Assembly: GCA_020726285.1 (NCBI GenBank) | Contig: DYSW01000016.1 | Coordinates: forward strand, 1 to 32,857 | Source: Melioribacter roseus | GTDB lineage: Bacteria; Bacteroidota; Ignavibacteria; Ignavibacteriales; Melioribacteraceae | Direction of reading: 5' to 3' | Length of the DNA stretch: 32,857 nucleotides | In this document: piece by piece, positions 25,938-32,857 of the stretch | Numbering within the stretch: the first letter of the stretch is position 1 | Layout: every line of letters begins with the position of its first letter | Made by a program: the position numbers and the translations under genes | Notes under the pieces: generated by a model | Seen by the model: only the letters and a program-made list of their open reading frames with translations | What the model was told of the DNA's origin: nothing | Database searches by the model: none

Positions 25938-26288
25938 TTATATTCTTTTAACAAGATATCTGATAATTTCTGCGTGTTCTATTGTAATTAAACCACCGCA
26001 ATTTGAAGTTTCGAAAAGTGAATTGATAATTGGAAGGAAGTTATCAATTTTTTCTTTGCCATCAACTATTTCAATAATAATTGGCAAATCTTCAGATAAT
26101 CTTAAAATTTTGGTTGTGTGAATTCTACTTGTTCCACCAAAACCCATAATTCCTTTGTAAACAGTTGCCCCAGCTAATCCAAAATTTTTAGCTTCAAGAA
26201 CTATGCTTTCATAAAGCGGAATTGAATTAATTTTATCAGAATCACCGATAAAAACTCTAAGTAATTTTGCGTCTTTTTTAATTTCCAT
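25938..26288 (-). CDS. DUF190 protein
   Basis: This 116-residue PII-like protein of the DUF190 family has LLRVFIGDSDKINSIPLYESI, GLAGATVYKGIMGFGGTSRI and LRLSEDLPIIIEIVDGKEKI, followed by a C-terminal GGLITIEHAEII. DUF190 proteins are commonly encoded beside CrcB/FluC fluoride channels and may act in their regulation, though this is not demonstrated. The ATG at 26288 overlaps the fluC stop by one base (TGATG). The frame extends 55 codons further upstream, but that stretch lies inside fluC and is not family-like. Confidence 0.92.
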   Translation of the reverse strand: MEIKKDAKLLRVFIGDSDKINSIPLYESIVLEAKNFGLAGATVYKGIMGFGGTSRIHTTKILRLSEDLPIIIEIVDGKEKIDNFLPIINSLFETSNCGGLITIEHAEIIRYLVKRI

Positions 26289-26671
26289 CACACACCGCCA
26301 AAAATTTTTGATAAATAATAAGCCAACAGAATTGCAAAAATTGTTAAAATTAAATTCAAAAAAATGTTGATAACTGCCCAAAATATTTGGGAATTTCGTA
26401 GTAATTCGAAAGTTTCGTAGGAAAATGTAGAAAAGGTAGTAAAACCACCGCACACACCAATTGTTAATAATAATCGCATTTCAGATGAGATTAATTCCTT
26501 TGCATCAAGATAAAAAATGATTATTCCAAGCGCAAAACTTCCCAAAATATTAACAGAAAGTGTTCCAATTGGAAAATTAAGAATAGTAAATTTTTGCACA
26601 AAACCCGACATCCAATAACGAAACATTCCGCCAAACGCTGCTCCAACTGCTACTAAAAGATAGTTATTCAT
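26288..26671 (-). CDS. fluC: Fluoride channel FluC/CrcB
   Basis: This 127-residue, four-helix membrane protein exports fluoride as an antiparallel dimer. Key residues are present: GGMFRYW at the N-terminus, the pore asparagine in VNILGSFALG (Asn41), and GVCGGFTTFSTFSYETF holding the paired phenylalanines (Phe80, Phe83) and the central sodium-site threonine (Thr79). I place the start at the ATG at 26671 (MNNYLLVAVGAAFGG). Only one fluC copy is seen, consistent with a homodimer. I could not find a fluoride riboswitch in the leader. Confidence 0.94.
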   Translation of the reverse strand: MNNYLLVAVGAAFGGMFRYWMSGFVQKFTILNFPIGTLSVNILGSFALGIIIFYLDAKELISSEMRLLLTIGVCGGFTTFSTFSYETFELLRNSQIFWAVINIFLNLILTIFAILLAYYLSKIFGGV

Positions 26672-26738
26672 AGAAATTACTGTATTTATTAACAAAAAAT
26701 ACAAAAATGATTGTTATAAAGTATATAATAAAGCATGA

Positions 26739-26778
26739 TAATTGATAAATCGCTGTTTTAAGAGTGATTTATCAATTA
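26739..26778. repeat. 13-bp perfect inverted repeat upstream of fluC
   Basis: TAATTGATAAATC (26739-26751) is exactly complementary to GATTTATCAATTA (26766-26778), with a 14-nt loop that can add three more pairs including one G-U. It lies 16 nt after the end of the STAS-like pseudogene and about 70 nt before fluC on the minus strand. Neither side has a T tract, so a standard terminator is doubtful; a regulator-binding site, an RNA-stabilising hairpin or a small repeat element are alternatives. Confidence 0.6.
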
Positions 26779-26794
26779 CTTGAAGGAAACTAAT

Positions 26795-27135
26795 TTATTG
26801 GAAAATCAACCAAGCCATTGCTTCTTCGCGAGTTTTTACTGAATTAATCTTTCTTACAGTAAACATATTAATTGCCGAAAGATAGCTCGCATACCTTCGG
26901 CACCAACAACTAAATGGCGTATTGCTCGAAGCAAATGAACAAATTATTTCATTTGTATCTTTTGAAAAAGCATCATTGAAACATCAGTTATTAACAAAAC
27001 ATTTTTAGGTGCGTGAGTTGTAATTTGTTTCTGTGGTTCCTTAAAAATGCGAATTGATTTTTCGGTTTGCAAGTTAGAAATATCGACCATATAAATTGTT
27101 TTACCTTTGTAGGGTTGACTTAGTAGTGCAGACAT
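26795..27135 (-). pseudogene. Frameshifted small STAS/SpoIIAA-like protein
   Basis: From an ATG at 27135 the frame reads YKGKTIYMVDISNLQTEKS and KNVLLITDVS, then shifts near 26975. The next frame reads NDAFSKDTNEIICSFASSNTPF and, after a middle section, VRKINSVKTREEAMAWLIFQ to a TAA at 26795. The middle is family-like only in a third frame (HLVVGAEGMRAIFRQLI), implying two compensating shifts near 26915 and 26880. Read together the pieces form a ~113-residue protein resembling small STAS-like proteins common in Bacteroidota and relatives (YKGK-IYY-DFSNL, LTDVS, NTP, AVVGAEGL, EEA-WL). At least three frameshifts make it non-functional as written, unless the sequence has errors. Confidence 0.65.
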
Positions 27136-27213
27136 TTTTTCTCGGATTTGTTAGTAACTAGTAAAATATTATCGAAATGATAACTCAAAATCTTCAATTC
27201 TGTAATTTTTTGT

Positions 27214-27221
27214 TAATTTTG
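27214..27221 (+). promoter_or_regulatory. Possible -7 promoter element of yajQ
   Basis: TAATTTTG matches TAnnTTTG, is identical to the -7 box of the sdh promoter, and ends 31 nt before the yajQ start. No TTTG is found about 19 nt upstream. Confidence 0.35.
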
Positions 27222-27252
27222 CAACAAAAATTTTAGAAAGAGAGAAAATAAA

Positions 27253-27750
27253 ATGTCAAAAACAGCGTCATTCGATATTGTTTCAGAAGTAGATTTTCAG
27301 GAAGTTGATAATGCGGTAAATCAAGCAGTTAAAGAAATTATCCAGCGTTATGATTTGAAAGATTCCAAAACAGAAATTGTTTTAAACAAAGCAGATAAAA
27401 ATATTACAATAAACACACAAGATAATTTTTCATTAAAATCGTCGGTGGAAATATTAAATGCAAAATTCATTAAACGAGGAATTTCTATAAAAGCATTAAA
27501 AGCCGATAATCCCGAACCAGCTTCCGGAGGAAGAGTCCGCCAGAAGATAAATTTGTTAAGTGGAATTTCTAAAGAAGATGCGAAGATAATTACAAAGTTG
27601 ATAAAAGACTCGAAATTGAAAGTTACTGCTCAAATTATGGATGAAAAAGTACGAGTTCAAGGAGCAAAAATTGATGATTTGCAAGCAGTTATTCAAGCAG
27701 TAAAAGATGCAAATTTATCTTTTCCCACACAATTTACAAATTATAAATAG
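27253..27750 (+). CDS. YajQ-family nucleotide-binding protein
   Basis: This 165-residue cytoplasmic protein matches YajQ end to end: SFDIVSEVDFQEVDNAVNQA, RYDLKDSKTEIVLNKADK, SGGRVRQKINLLSGI, AKIITKLIKDSKLKVTAQI and VQGAKIDDLQAVIQ. The two tandem ferredoxin-like domains bind nucleotides, and some relatives bind cyclic di-GMP. KDSK replaces the more usual FKGS-type segment after the first helix, a minor variation. It stands alone, followed by a long hairpin shared with the convergent protease gene. Confidence 0.94.
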   Translation: MSKTASFDIVSEVDFQEVDNAVNQAVKEIIQRYDLKDSKTEIVLNKADKNITINTQDNFSLKSSVEILNAKFIKRGISIKALKADNPEPASGGRVRQKINLLSGISKEDAKIITKLIKDSKLKVTAQIMDEKVRVQGAKIDDLQAVIQAVKDANLSFPTQFTNYK

Positions 27751-27757
27751 TTTTATA

Positions 27758-27811
27758 ATAAATTTACGGATTTTCTAATTCCATCAAAAAACAGAGAATC
27801 CGTAAATTTAT
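27758..27811. terminator. Long hairpin between yajQ and the convergent protease gene
   Basis: ATAAATTTACGGATTTTCT (27758-27776) pairs with AGAGAATCCGTAAATTTAT (27793-27811): 15 perfect pairs, one G-U and three more, with a 16-nt loop. It lies directly between two convergent genes. There is no clean T tract beyond the stem, but the stem itself ends in A/T runs on both sides, so bidirectional termination is likely. Confidence 0.7.
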
Positions 27812-27825
27812 AGCAAAATAACAGT

Positions 27826-29853
27826 TTATTTCTTTCTTGTTTGAAGAATGAAGTCTGATAAAATTCTTTTCGATTCCGATAAAAAAGGATCTTCATCTTT
27901 TTTGAAATTTTCCCTTTCTACCTTTCTGATTTCCTTTATTTTATCATTTTCATCACGTTCTTTTTTGCGTTCCTTTTCATTCAACGAAAAGAATTTCTGA
28001 TTTTTTGTTTTATTGTATTTGTCAATATCTTCATAAATGTATTTGAATTCAGGATTATTTTTGATTCTTTCTTTGTAATTCTTTTCTAAAACGGGAATTA
28101 CATTTGTCAAATCGTCATATTTGGGAAATTGTGAGGAAACAATTTTATCCCAAGGAAGCGCCGATTTTATTGAACTTTCACCAGATTCCTTTGGGTCGTA
28201 AACAGATGGAAATGAAATATCTGGTATTACACCTTTATTCTGTGTGCTACTTCCTGTAACTCTATAAAATTTAGCGATTGTCATTTTTAGTGAACCAATT
28301 TGTTGTTGCGGAGTTTCTTTAACCAATTTATCTAAACCAATCAGATTTTGTACAGTCCCTTTTCCGTATGTTTGCTCGCCGATAATTAATCCGCGACCAT
28401 AATCTTGAATCATTCCCGCAAAAATTTCAGAAGCTGAGGCAGAATATCTGTTTACTAAAACAAGTACAGGTTTTTCAAAAGTAATATTTGGATTTGGATC
28501 TTTTTCAATATCAATTCTTCCAGTTGAATTTTTTATCTGGACAATAGGTCCTTCTTTGATAAATAATCCACTCATTTCAATTGCTTCGGGAAGAGAACCA
28601 CCTCCGTTATTTCGTAAATCGATTATTACTCCATCAACTTTGGCTTTTTTCAAATCATTAAGCAATCTCTGAACATCTTCAGTTGTGCTGGAACTTTTTT
28701 CGTCAGTATTTCCGTAATTTGTGTAGAAGTCTGGAACTTTAATTACCCCGATTTTAAAATTCGTGTTGTTTAATTTTATATCAATAGTATCAGCTTTCGC
28801 AGCTCTTTCAGTTAGTTTAATTTTATCACGCACAAGTTCAAGTTCAATTGGTTTGGAATTCAAACTCATATCACCGTGAAGAATTTGCAAACGAACAATT
28901 GTCCCTTTTTTACCTCTAATCAATTGAACAACATCGTCAACTCGCCAGCCAACAACATCTACCCATTCTCCAGTTTTACCTTGAGCAACTGCAACAATTT
29001 TATCTTCTTCTTTCAAAATTCCACTTTGTGAAGCTGGTCCGCCTGGGATAATTTGCATAATGGTTGTGTAATCATCTTGATTGGACAGAGTTGCTCCAAT
29101 TCCTTCGAGTGAAAGACTCATATTTATTTTAAAATCATCTGAAGTTTTTGGCGAAAAATAGGAAGTGTGTGGGTCGATATTATAAGTAAAACTATTTATA
29201 AAGAGTTGAAAAACATCTTCGGCGTCATATTGAAGAATAAATTTATGGAATTGATGATAACGATTTGTTAGAGTTTTTTGAATATCATTATACTCTTTTC
29301 CGTTCAATTTTAGATTCAATGCATCATTTTTTAAGCGAGTTCGCCAAAGTTCATATACTTCTTTATCGGTTTTAGGAAAATTGGCTTTGCTTCTATCAAG
29401 TTCAAATTGTTCATCGCGTGAAAAATCGAAACCTTGTGCTAATATTTTATCAATTATAGGAATTGATTTGGTTAAATTTTTCTTAAATCTGTTAAAAATG
29501 AAATATGCAGAATAAAGACTTCCGCTTTTAATATTATCATCAAGTTCAGTTCTGAATTTTTTGAAATCATTTATATCTTTTTCTGTAAAATAGATTCTGT
29601 TATTATCTAATCGGTCAATATATTCATCAAAAATTAATGAAGAAACTGAATCGTTTAGATCAACTTTCTTGAAGTGATATCGTTCCAAAATTGTTTGAAT
29701 TGTTTTTGTAATTTCGGGATGTAAATCCCACGCTGTAATTACTTTATTTGTGTCTATTTGAGCATTTTTTTCAATTAAATCTTCTGTTGTTTGAGCTGTT
29801 AAAACTACAATTGTGCTTAACAAGAAGCCAAAAACTCTTAAAATTTTATTCAT
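27826..29853 (-). CDS. Carboxy-terminal processing protease (Prc/Tsp type, S41)
   Basis: This periplasmic serine protease degrades or trims proteins from their C-termini. The 675-residue protein has a signal peptide (MNKILRVFGFLLSTIVVLTA), an N-terminal helical region (about 40-220), a PDZ domain (about 240-330: SLEGIGATL, GGPASQSGILKEEDKI) and the S41 core. The catalytic Ser/Lys pair is Ser473 (SASASEIFAG) and Lys498 (EQTYGKGTV), with Asp484; spacing agrees with E. coli Prc. A C-terminal DUF3340-like charged tail follows. The ATG has GAGGAAA upstream. It is divergent from cmoA, with 96 bp between. Confidence 0.94.
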   Translation of the reverse strand: MNKILRVFGFLLSTIVVLTAQTTEDLIEKNAQIDTNKVITAWDLHPEITKTIQTILERYHFKKVDLNDSVSSLIFDEYIDRLDNNRIYFTEKDINDFKKFRTELDDNIKSGSLYSAYFIFNRFKKNLTKSIPIIDKILAQGFDFSRDEQFELDRSKANFPKTDKEVYELWRTRLKNDALNLKLNGKEYNDIQKTLTNRYHQFHKFILQYDAEDVFQLFINSFTYNIDPHTSYFSPKTSDDFKINMSLSLEGIGATLSNQDDYTTIMQIIPGGPASQSGILKEEDKIVAVAQGKTGEWVDVVGWRVDDVVQLIRGKKGTIVRLQILHGDMSLNSKPIELELVRDKIKLTERAAKADTIDIKLNNTNFKIGVIKVPDFYTNYGNTDEKSSSTTEDVQRLLNDLKKAKVDGVIIDLRNNGGGSLPEAIEMSGLFIKEGPIVQIKNSTGRIDIEKDPNPNITFEKPVLVLVNRYSASASEIFAGMIQDYGRGLIIGEQTYGKGTVQNLIGLDKLVKETPQQQIGSLKMTIAKFYRVTGSSTQNKGVIPDISFPSVYDPKESGESSIKSALPWDKIVSSQFPKYDDLTNVIPVLEKNYKERIKNNPEFKYIYEDIDKYNKTKNQKFFSLNEKERKKERDENDKIKEIRKVERENFKKDEDPFLSESKRILSDFILQTRKK

Positions 29854-29949
29854 TATTTCCTCAGAATATTTTGTTAGTTTACATTTTTAGTAAATAAAAG
29901 TTTGTCAAAATAGTTTATTTTATTCAATTAGAAAATCCTTTACCATTTT

Positions 29950-30672
29950 ATGATTAAAAAAGATAATGTTTACAATAATCCTTTAGAGCAAATAGTTGAC
30001 TTTAAGTTCGATGAAAAAGTTGCAATTGTTTTTGAAGATATGCTTAAACGCTCGATTCCGGGCTATGCTTTATCCATTAATTTAATTGGATTACTTGCAA
30101 GAAAGTATTTTATAACAGACACAAATTGCTATGATTTAGGAAGTTCACTCGGAGCAAGTTCGTTGGCAATATTCGAAAATATTAAGCAAATGAAGGGAAA
30201 AGTATTTGCTGTAGATAATTCAGTAGAAATGATAAATCGCTCAAAAACATATTTAAGATCGAATGAAAATGTTGAAATTGTACTTTTGAATGAAGATATT
30301 TTACAGACTACAATTGAAAATGCTTCAATTGTTGTGCTGAATTACACTTTGCAATTTATTCCAAAAGAAAAACGTGATTTATTAATTCAACAGATTTATA
30401 ACGGTCTTGTTGATGGTGGTGTTTTGATAATAAGCGAAAAATTGTATTTTGAGCAAAAAGAAAACGAGTTAATGACAAACTTGTACTACGATTTCAAGAA
30501 AATGAACGGCTATTCTGAAATGGAAATATCGCAAAAGAGAGAAGCTTTGGAAAATGTTCTAATCCCAGAAACATTGGAAATTCATCAAGAAAGAATTTAT
30601 AAAATGGGTTTCTCTGAATTTTATCTTTGGTTTCGTGCATTTAATTTTGCGTCATTTTTCGCAATAAAATAA
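29950..30672 (+). CDS. cmoA: Carboxy-S-adenosyl-L-methionine synthase
   Basis: The enzyme converts S-adenosylmethionine and prephenate to carboxy-SAM, the donor for wobble uridine modification. The 240-residue protein has the CmoA pattern: DFKFDEKVAIVFEDMLKRSIPGY at the N-terminus (quoted in parts FDEKVAIVFEDM and KRSIPGY), the SAM-site YDLGSSLGASSLAI, VFAVDNSVEMI, LNYTLQFIPKEKRD and ISEKLYFE. It is followed after 11 nt by cmoB, its pathway partner, so the two form an operon. Confidence 0.95.
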   Translation: MIKKDNVYNNPLEQIVDFKFDEKVAIVFEDMLKRSIPGYALSINLIGLLARKYFITDTNCYDLGSSLGASSLAIFENIKQMKGKVFAVDNSVEMINRSKTYLRSNENVEIVLLNEDILQTTIENASIVVLNYTLQFIPKEKRDLLIQQIYNGLVDGGVLIISEKLYFEQKENELMTNLYYDFKKMNGYSEMEISQKREALENVLIPETLEIHQERIYKMGFSEFYLWFRAFNFASFFAIK

Positions 30673-30683
30673 AGCAATTTATT

Positions 30684-31643
30684 ATGATTAAAGAGCAAAT
30701 TACAAATAAATTGCTGGAATTTAACCTTCCGAAATTCTTAGATGAAACTACTAATTTATTCGGTAGATTTGAAAATTCGAGTGATTTTAATCTATTCTCG
30801 GGAATTCTCAACAATTTCCCTCAAATTCAAACCAACCATTTCATTCCGTTTGCAAACACCGTTGAAATTGGAAATCGGGAAGAAATTGAAGATTCTGAAA
30901 ATAGAATAATTATACAAAATCTTAAAAAATTAAGTCCTTGGCGAAAAGGTCCTTTTTCTATTTTTGGTAATTTTATTGATTCGGAATGGCAATCGTGGAT
31001 GAAATGGGAAAGAGTGGAAAAAAATATAAAACCATTAAAAGGAAAATCAATTTTGGATATTGGTTGTGGCAACGGATATTATTCGCTTAGAATGCTTGCT
31101 CAAAATCCGCGATTAATAATTGGTTTAGAGCCATTTTTGTTAAATCTATTTCAATTTTACGCCGTTTCATCTTTTCTTGAAAAGACAAATATTGCAGTTT
31201 TGCCATCAACTTTTGAGGAAATTCCACAAGATTTACGCTATTTTGATATCGTTTTTTCAATGGGAGTTCTTTATCATCGCCGTTCACCTTTTAAACATCT
31301 TCATCAACTTAAACAAGCAGCAAAATCCGGTGGACAAGCAATTCTTGAGACTTTGGTAATTGATGGGAAAAATGGCGAAGTTCTTGTTCCACAAGATAGA
31401 TATGCCAAAATGCGAAATGTTTGGTTTATTCCAAGTATTTTAACTTTAGAAAGTTGGTTAAAAAAAATGAATTTTACTGAAATTCAACTTGTAGACGTTT
31501 CGGTAACAACAACTTCTGAACAAAGAAAAACGGAATGGATGCAATTTGAATCGCTCGAAGATTTTTTATCTGAAGATAAAACAAAAACTTTAGAAGGACT
31601 TCCACTACCAAAACGTGCTACATTTGTGATGGAAGTCCCATAA
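30684..31643 (+). CDS. cmoB: tRNA U34 carboxymethyltransferase
   Basis: The enzyme transfers a carboxymethyl group from carboxy-SAM to 5-hydroxyuridine at position 34 of several tRNAs, giving 5-carboxymethoxyuridine (cmo5U), which widens codon reading. The 319-residue protein has LSPWRKGPFSIFGNFIDSEW, WMKWERV, the SAM motif ILDIGCGNGYYSLRM, FSMGVLYHRRSPFKHL, and the C-terminal RNVWFIPS and TTSEQRKTEWM, all CmoB signatures. TrhO/TrhP-type hydroxylation genes needed for the preceding step are not in the window. It converges with the DUF3078 remnant, only 4 bp away. Confidence 0.95.
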   Translation: MIKEQITNKLLEFNLPKFLDETTNLFGRFENSSDFNLFSGILNNFPQIQTNHFIPFANTVEIGNREEIEDSENRIIIQNLKKLSPWRKGPFSIFGNFIDSEWQSWMKWERVEKNIKPLKGKSILDIGCGNGYYSLRMLAQNPRLIIGLEPFLLNLFQFYAVSSFLEKTNIAVLPSTFEEIPQDLRYFDIVFSMGVLYHRRSPFKHLHQLKQAAKSGGQAILETLVIDGKNGEVLVPQDRYAKMRNVWFIPSILTLESWLKKMNFTEIQLVDVSVTTTSEQRKTEWMQFESLEDFLSEDKTKTLEGLPLPKRATFVMEVP

Positions 31644-31647
31644 AAAA

Positions 31648-32157
31648 TTATAGCAATCTGTATGAAATTCCTATTTCTAAAACTTCTTTTGTTTGAGTCG
31701 TAAATGATTCTGAAACATCATAAACCATTAAAAATGTTAGATTTACGTGCAACCAGCTATTTACATTTGCTGTAACAATATTATCCCAACGAACATCCCA
31801 AGTGTCCAATCTTTCAAATCCTGAATACAATCTTAAAAATGAACCGTAAGTAATATTTTCTTCAATTTTTAAACTTAGTTTTGAAATTGATTCAATTCCC
31901 ATTTCTGATTTGAAGGTTTCAATTTCAGCAGTTTTTGTGTCATCCGTTTTAGCAGTAAACTCATTTCCAAAAATTTGATGAAAACCAACACCAACTTGTG
32001 TTGTAAAAATTGAATTTGGTTCATAAATCAAACCGAAAGCTTCGGTTAAATCTGCAGGATCAAACATTGCTGAAACCTGAATTGGTTCATCAGAATCGTA
32101 ATTGTAGCCTGGTGCATTCTGCGTAATTAGGTTTATGCCAGCAAAGTAATTGAAAAG
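31648..32157 (-). pseudogene. C-terminal remnant of a DUF3078 protein
   Basis: The minus-strand frame reads [20 protein letters not shown], then QVSAMFDPADLTEAFGLIYE, GVGFHQIF, GSFLRLYSGFERLDTWDVRWDN and ends EVLEIGISYRLL. This is the second half of a DUF3078 outer-membrane-like protein, a Bacteroidota/Ignavibacteriota family. The part upstream of FNYFAG is replaced by the front of mscL in another frame, joined at about 32157. An internal ATG at 32067 could start a 139-residue product, but it would lack a signal peptide and half the barrel. It is most simply a deletion product. Confidence 0.75.
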
Positions 32158-32384
32158 CCATATTTCAATAATACAGCAGATTCGGTTCCAAAAGGTTCTT
32201 TTAATGTGAGAGAAAGATTGCTAAAATCTACACCGCCAAGTAAAATTCCAATTAGCGGCATAATTACATCAGAAACCAACGAAGAGACAATTTTACCAAA
32301 AGTGGCGCCAATTATAATTCCCACAGCCATGTCAACTACATTTCCACGCATTGCAAAGATTTTAAATTCTTTAACAAGACTCAT
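32133..32384 (-). pseudogene. mscL: Truncated large-conductance mechanosensitive channel
   Basis: The first ~76 residues are a faithful MscL N-terminus: [55 protein letters not shown], then the periplasmic loop to AVLLKYG. After this the frame reads seven unrelated residues (FSITLLA) to a stop at 32133. TM2 and the cytoplasmic helix, about the last 50-60 residues, are missing. At the break the DUF3078 tail begins in a different frame. Without TM2 the pentameric channel cannot form, so I treat it as a pseudogene although start and ribosome-binding site (AGGAG) are intact. Confidence 0.82.
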
Positions 32385-32455
32385 TTTTTCTCCTTTTTTA
32401 TGGTTTTAAAAGATATTTTCTTCAGATAAATTAATTAATTTTTGAAAAAGAATTT

Positions 32456-32857
32456 ATGGAAAAACCCAGATTATATATCGGAACGGCTGGTTGGTCTTAC
32501 GAAGATTGGCAAAATATATTTTACCCTTTTTCGCATAGTAAAACTTTTAGTTGGCTAAAATACTATTCAAGATTTTTTAATATTGTTGAAGTTAACGCAT
32601 CTTATTATAAATATTTACCAAAGCAAATTGTGGCAAGTTGGCAAAACCAAATTGATTCTGATGATTTTCAATTTTCATATAAATTACACATGGATTTTAC
32701 ACACAAGAAGAGTTACAGCGAAAAGCAAGTTGATTTGGTCTGCGAAAATCTTGAATTATTAAGAGAAAAAAATTTACTGTCGGGATTATTAATTCAATTT
32801 CCAAATTCATTTACCGCAATAAATGAAAATGTGGAATACTTATCGCAATTAGTGGAA
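32456..32857 (+). CDS. DUF72 (YecE-family) protein, 3' end outside window
   Basis: The ATG at 32456 opens a frame that runs off the window after 134 codons. It begins MEKPRLYIGTAGWSYEDWQN and continues with FYPF, YYSRFFNIVEVNASYYKYLP, WQNQIDSDDFQFSYKLHMDFTH (in parts) and GLLIQFPNSF, matching the DUF72 TIM-barrel family (IGTSGWSY-W, FYP, F-tVEiN-tFY, F-F-K---TH). The function of the family is unknown. It is divergent from the truncated mscL. Confidence 0.88.
   Translation, partial: MEKPRLYIGTAGWSYEDWQNIFYPFSHSKTFSWLKYYSRFFNIVEVNASYYKYLPKQIVASWQNQIDSDDFQFSYKLHMDFTHKKSYSEKQVDLVCENLELLREKNLLSGLLIQFPNSFTAINENVEYLSQLVE

Noticed and set aside
26289-26453. 55-codon upstream extension of the DUF190 gene
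   Set aside because: It overlaps fluC in another frame and is not DUF190-like; the ATG at 26288 overlaps the fluC stop as in a coupled operon.
26672-26800. Fluoride riboswitch upstream of fluC
   Set aside because: The conserved GGCGATG core and pseudoknot partners are not visible; only a simple inverted repeat is present.
1-32857. CRISPR arrays, insertion sequences, tRNA genes
   Set aside because: No regularly spaced repeats, transposase-like frames with terminal repeats, or cloverleaf-forming sequences were seen in any intergenic interval.

Overview
The window is AT-rich chromosomal DNA of a Gram-negative bacterium, most likely from the Bacteroidota/Chlorobiota/Ignavibacteriota (FCB) group. 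The case rests on several family choices: a DUF5916 outer-membrane barrel, a DUF3078 remnant, a cytochrome b558-type succinate dehydrogenase, and the CPBP protease, DUF2007 and CdsA trio. It is supported by one textbook Bacteroidetes-type promoter (TTTG-N19-TAnnTTTG) ahead of the succinate dehydrogenase operon. Shine-Dalgarno-like sites are also visible (AGGAGG before sdhC), which fits an Ignavibacteria-like lineage somewhat better than a typical Flavobacterium or Bacteroides. This placement is inference. I see no tRNA, rRNA, CRISPR array, complete insertion sequence or prophage.

Layout. 1-5.4 kb: the end of a DUF5916 barrel protein, a PAP2 phosphatase, a secreted prolyl oligopeptidase and a DUF971 protein. 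5.5-10.1 kb: phosphate acetyltransferase, and on the opposite strand sdhC-sdhA-sdhB with translationally coupled starts. 10.2-12.4 kb: a chemoreceptor-like protein lacking half of its signalling domain, then a decayed ECF sigma/RskA-type anti-sigma pair. 12.4-14.5 kb (minus): CPBP protease, DUF2007 protein, CdsA. 14.6-17.1 kb (plus): a LOG-family protein, an isoprenylcysteine-type methyltransferase and a BtpA-family TIM barrel. 17.1-18.8 kb (minus): an intact GT4 glycosyltransferase downstream of a broken wecB fused to the tail of another glycosyltransferase. 19.1-22.7 kb (plus): rnhB, yraN and an MlaE-MlaF-MlaD lipid transporter. 22.8-27.8 kb: yidD, alaS, DUF190-fluC, a frameshifted STAS-like pseudogene and yajQ. 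27.8-32.9 kb: a carboxy-terminal protease, the tRNA wobble-modification pair cmoA-cmoB, an mscL truncated and joined to a DUF3078 tail, and the start of a DUF72 gene.

Most genes are housekeeping: respiration, acetate metabolism, envelope lipid synthesis and transport, translation, fluoride export and periplasmic proteolysis. The notable feature is decay. Four places show the front of one coding sequence joined directly to the back of another, or of itself: the chemoreceptor at about 11331, sigma/anti-sigma at about 12065, wecB/glycosyltransferase at about 18350 and mscL/DUF3078 at about 32157. A fifth gene, at 26795-27135, carries several frameshifts. Either the lineage is losing genes through small deletions, or the assembly has collapsed at these points. 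I found no convincing new defence or mobile system. The methyltransferase-BtpA pair is the intact locus of least obvious function.
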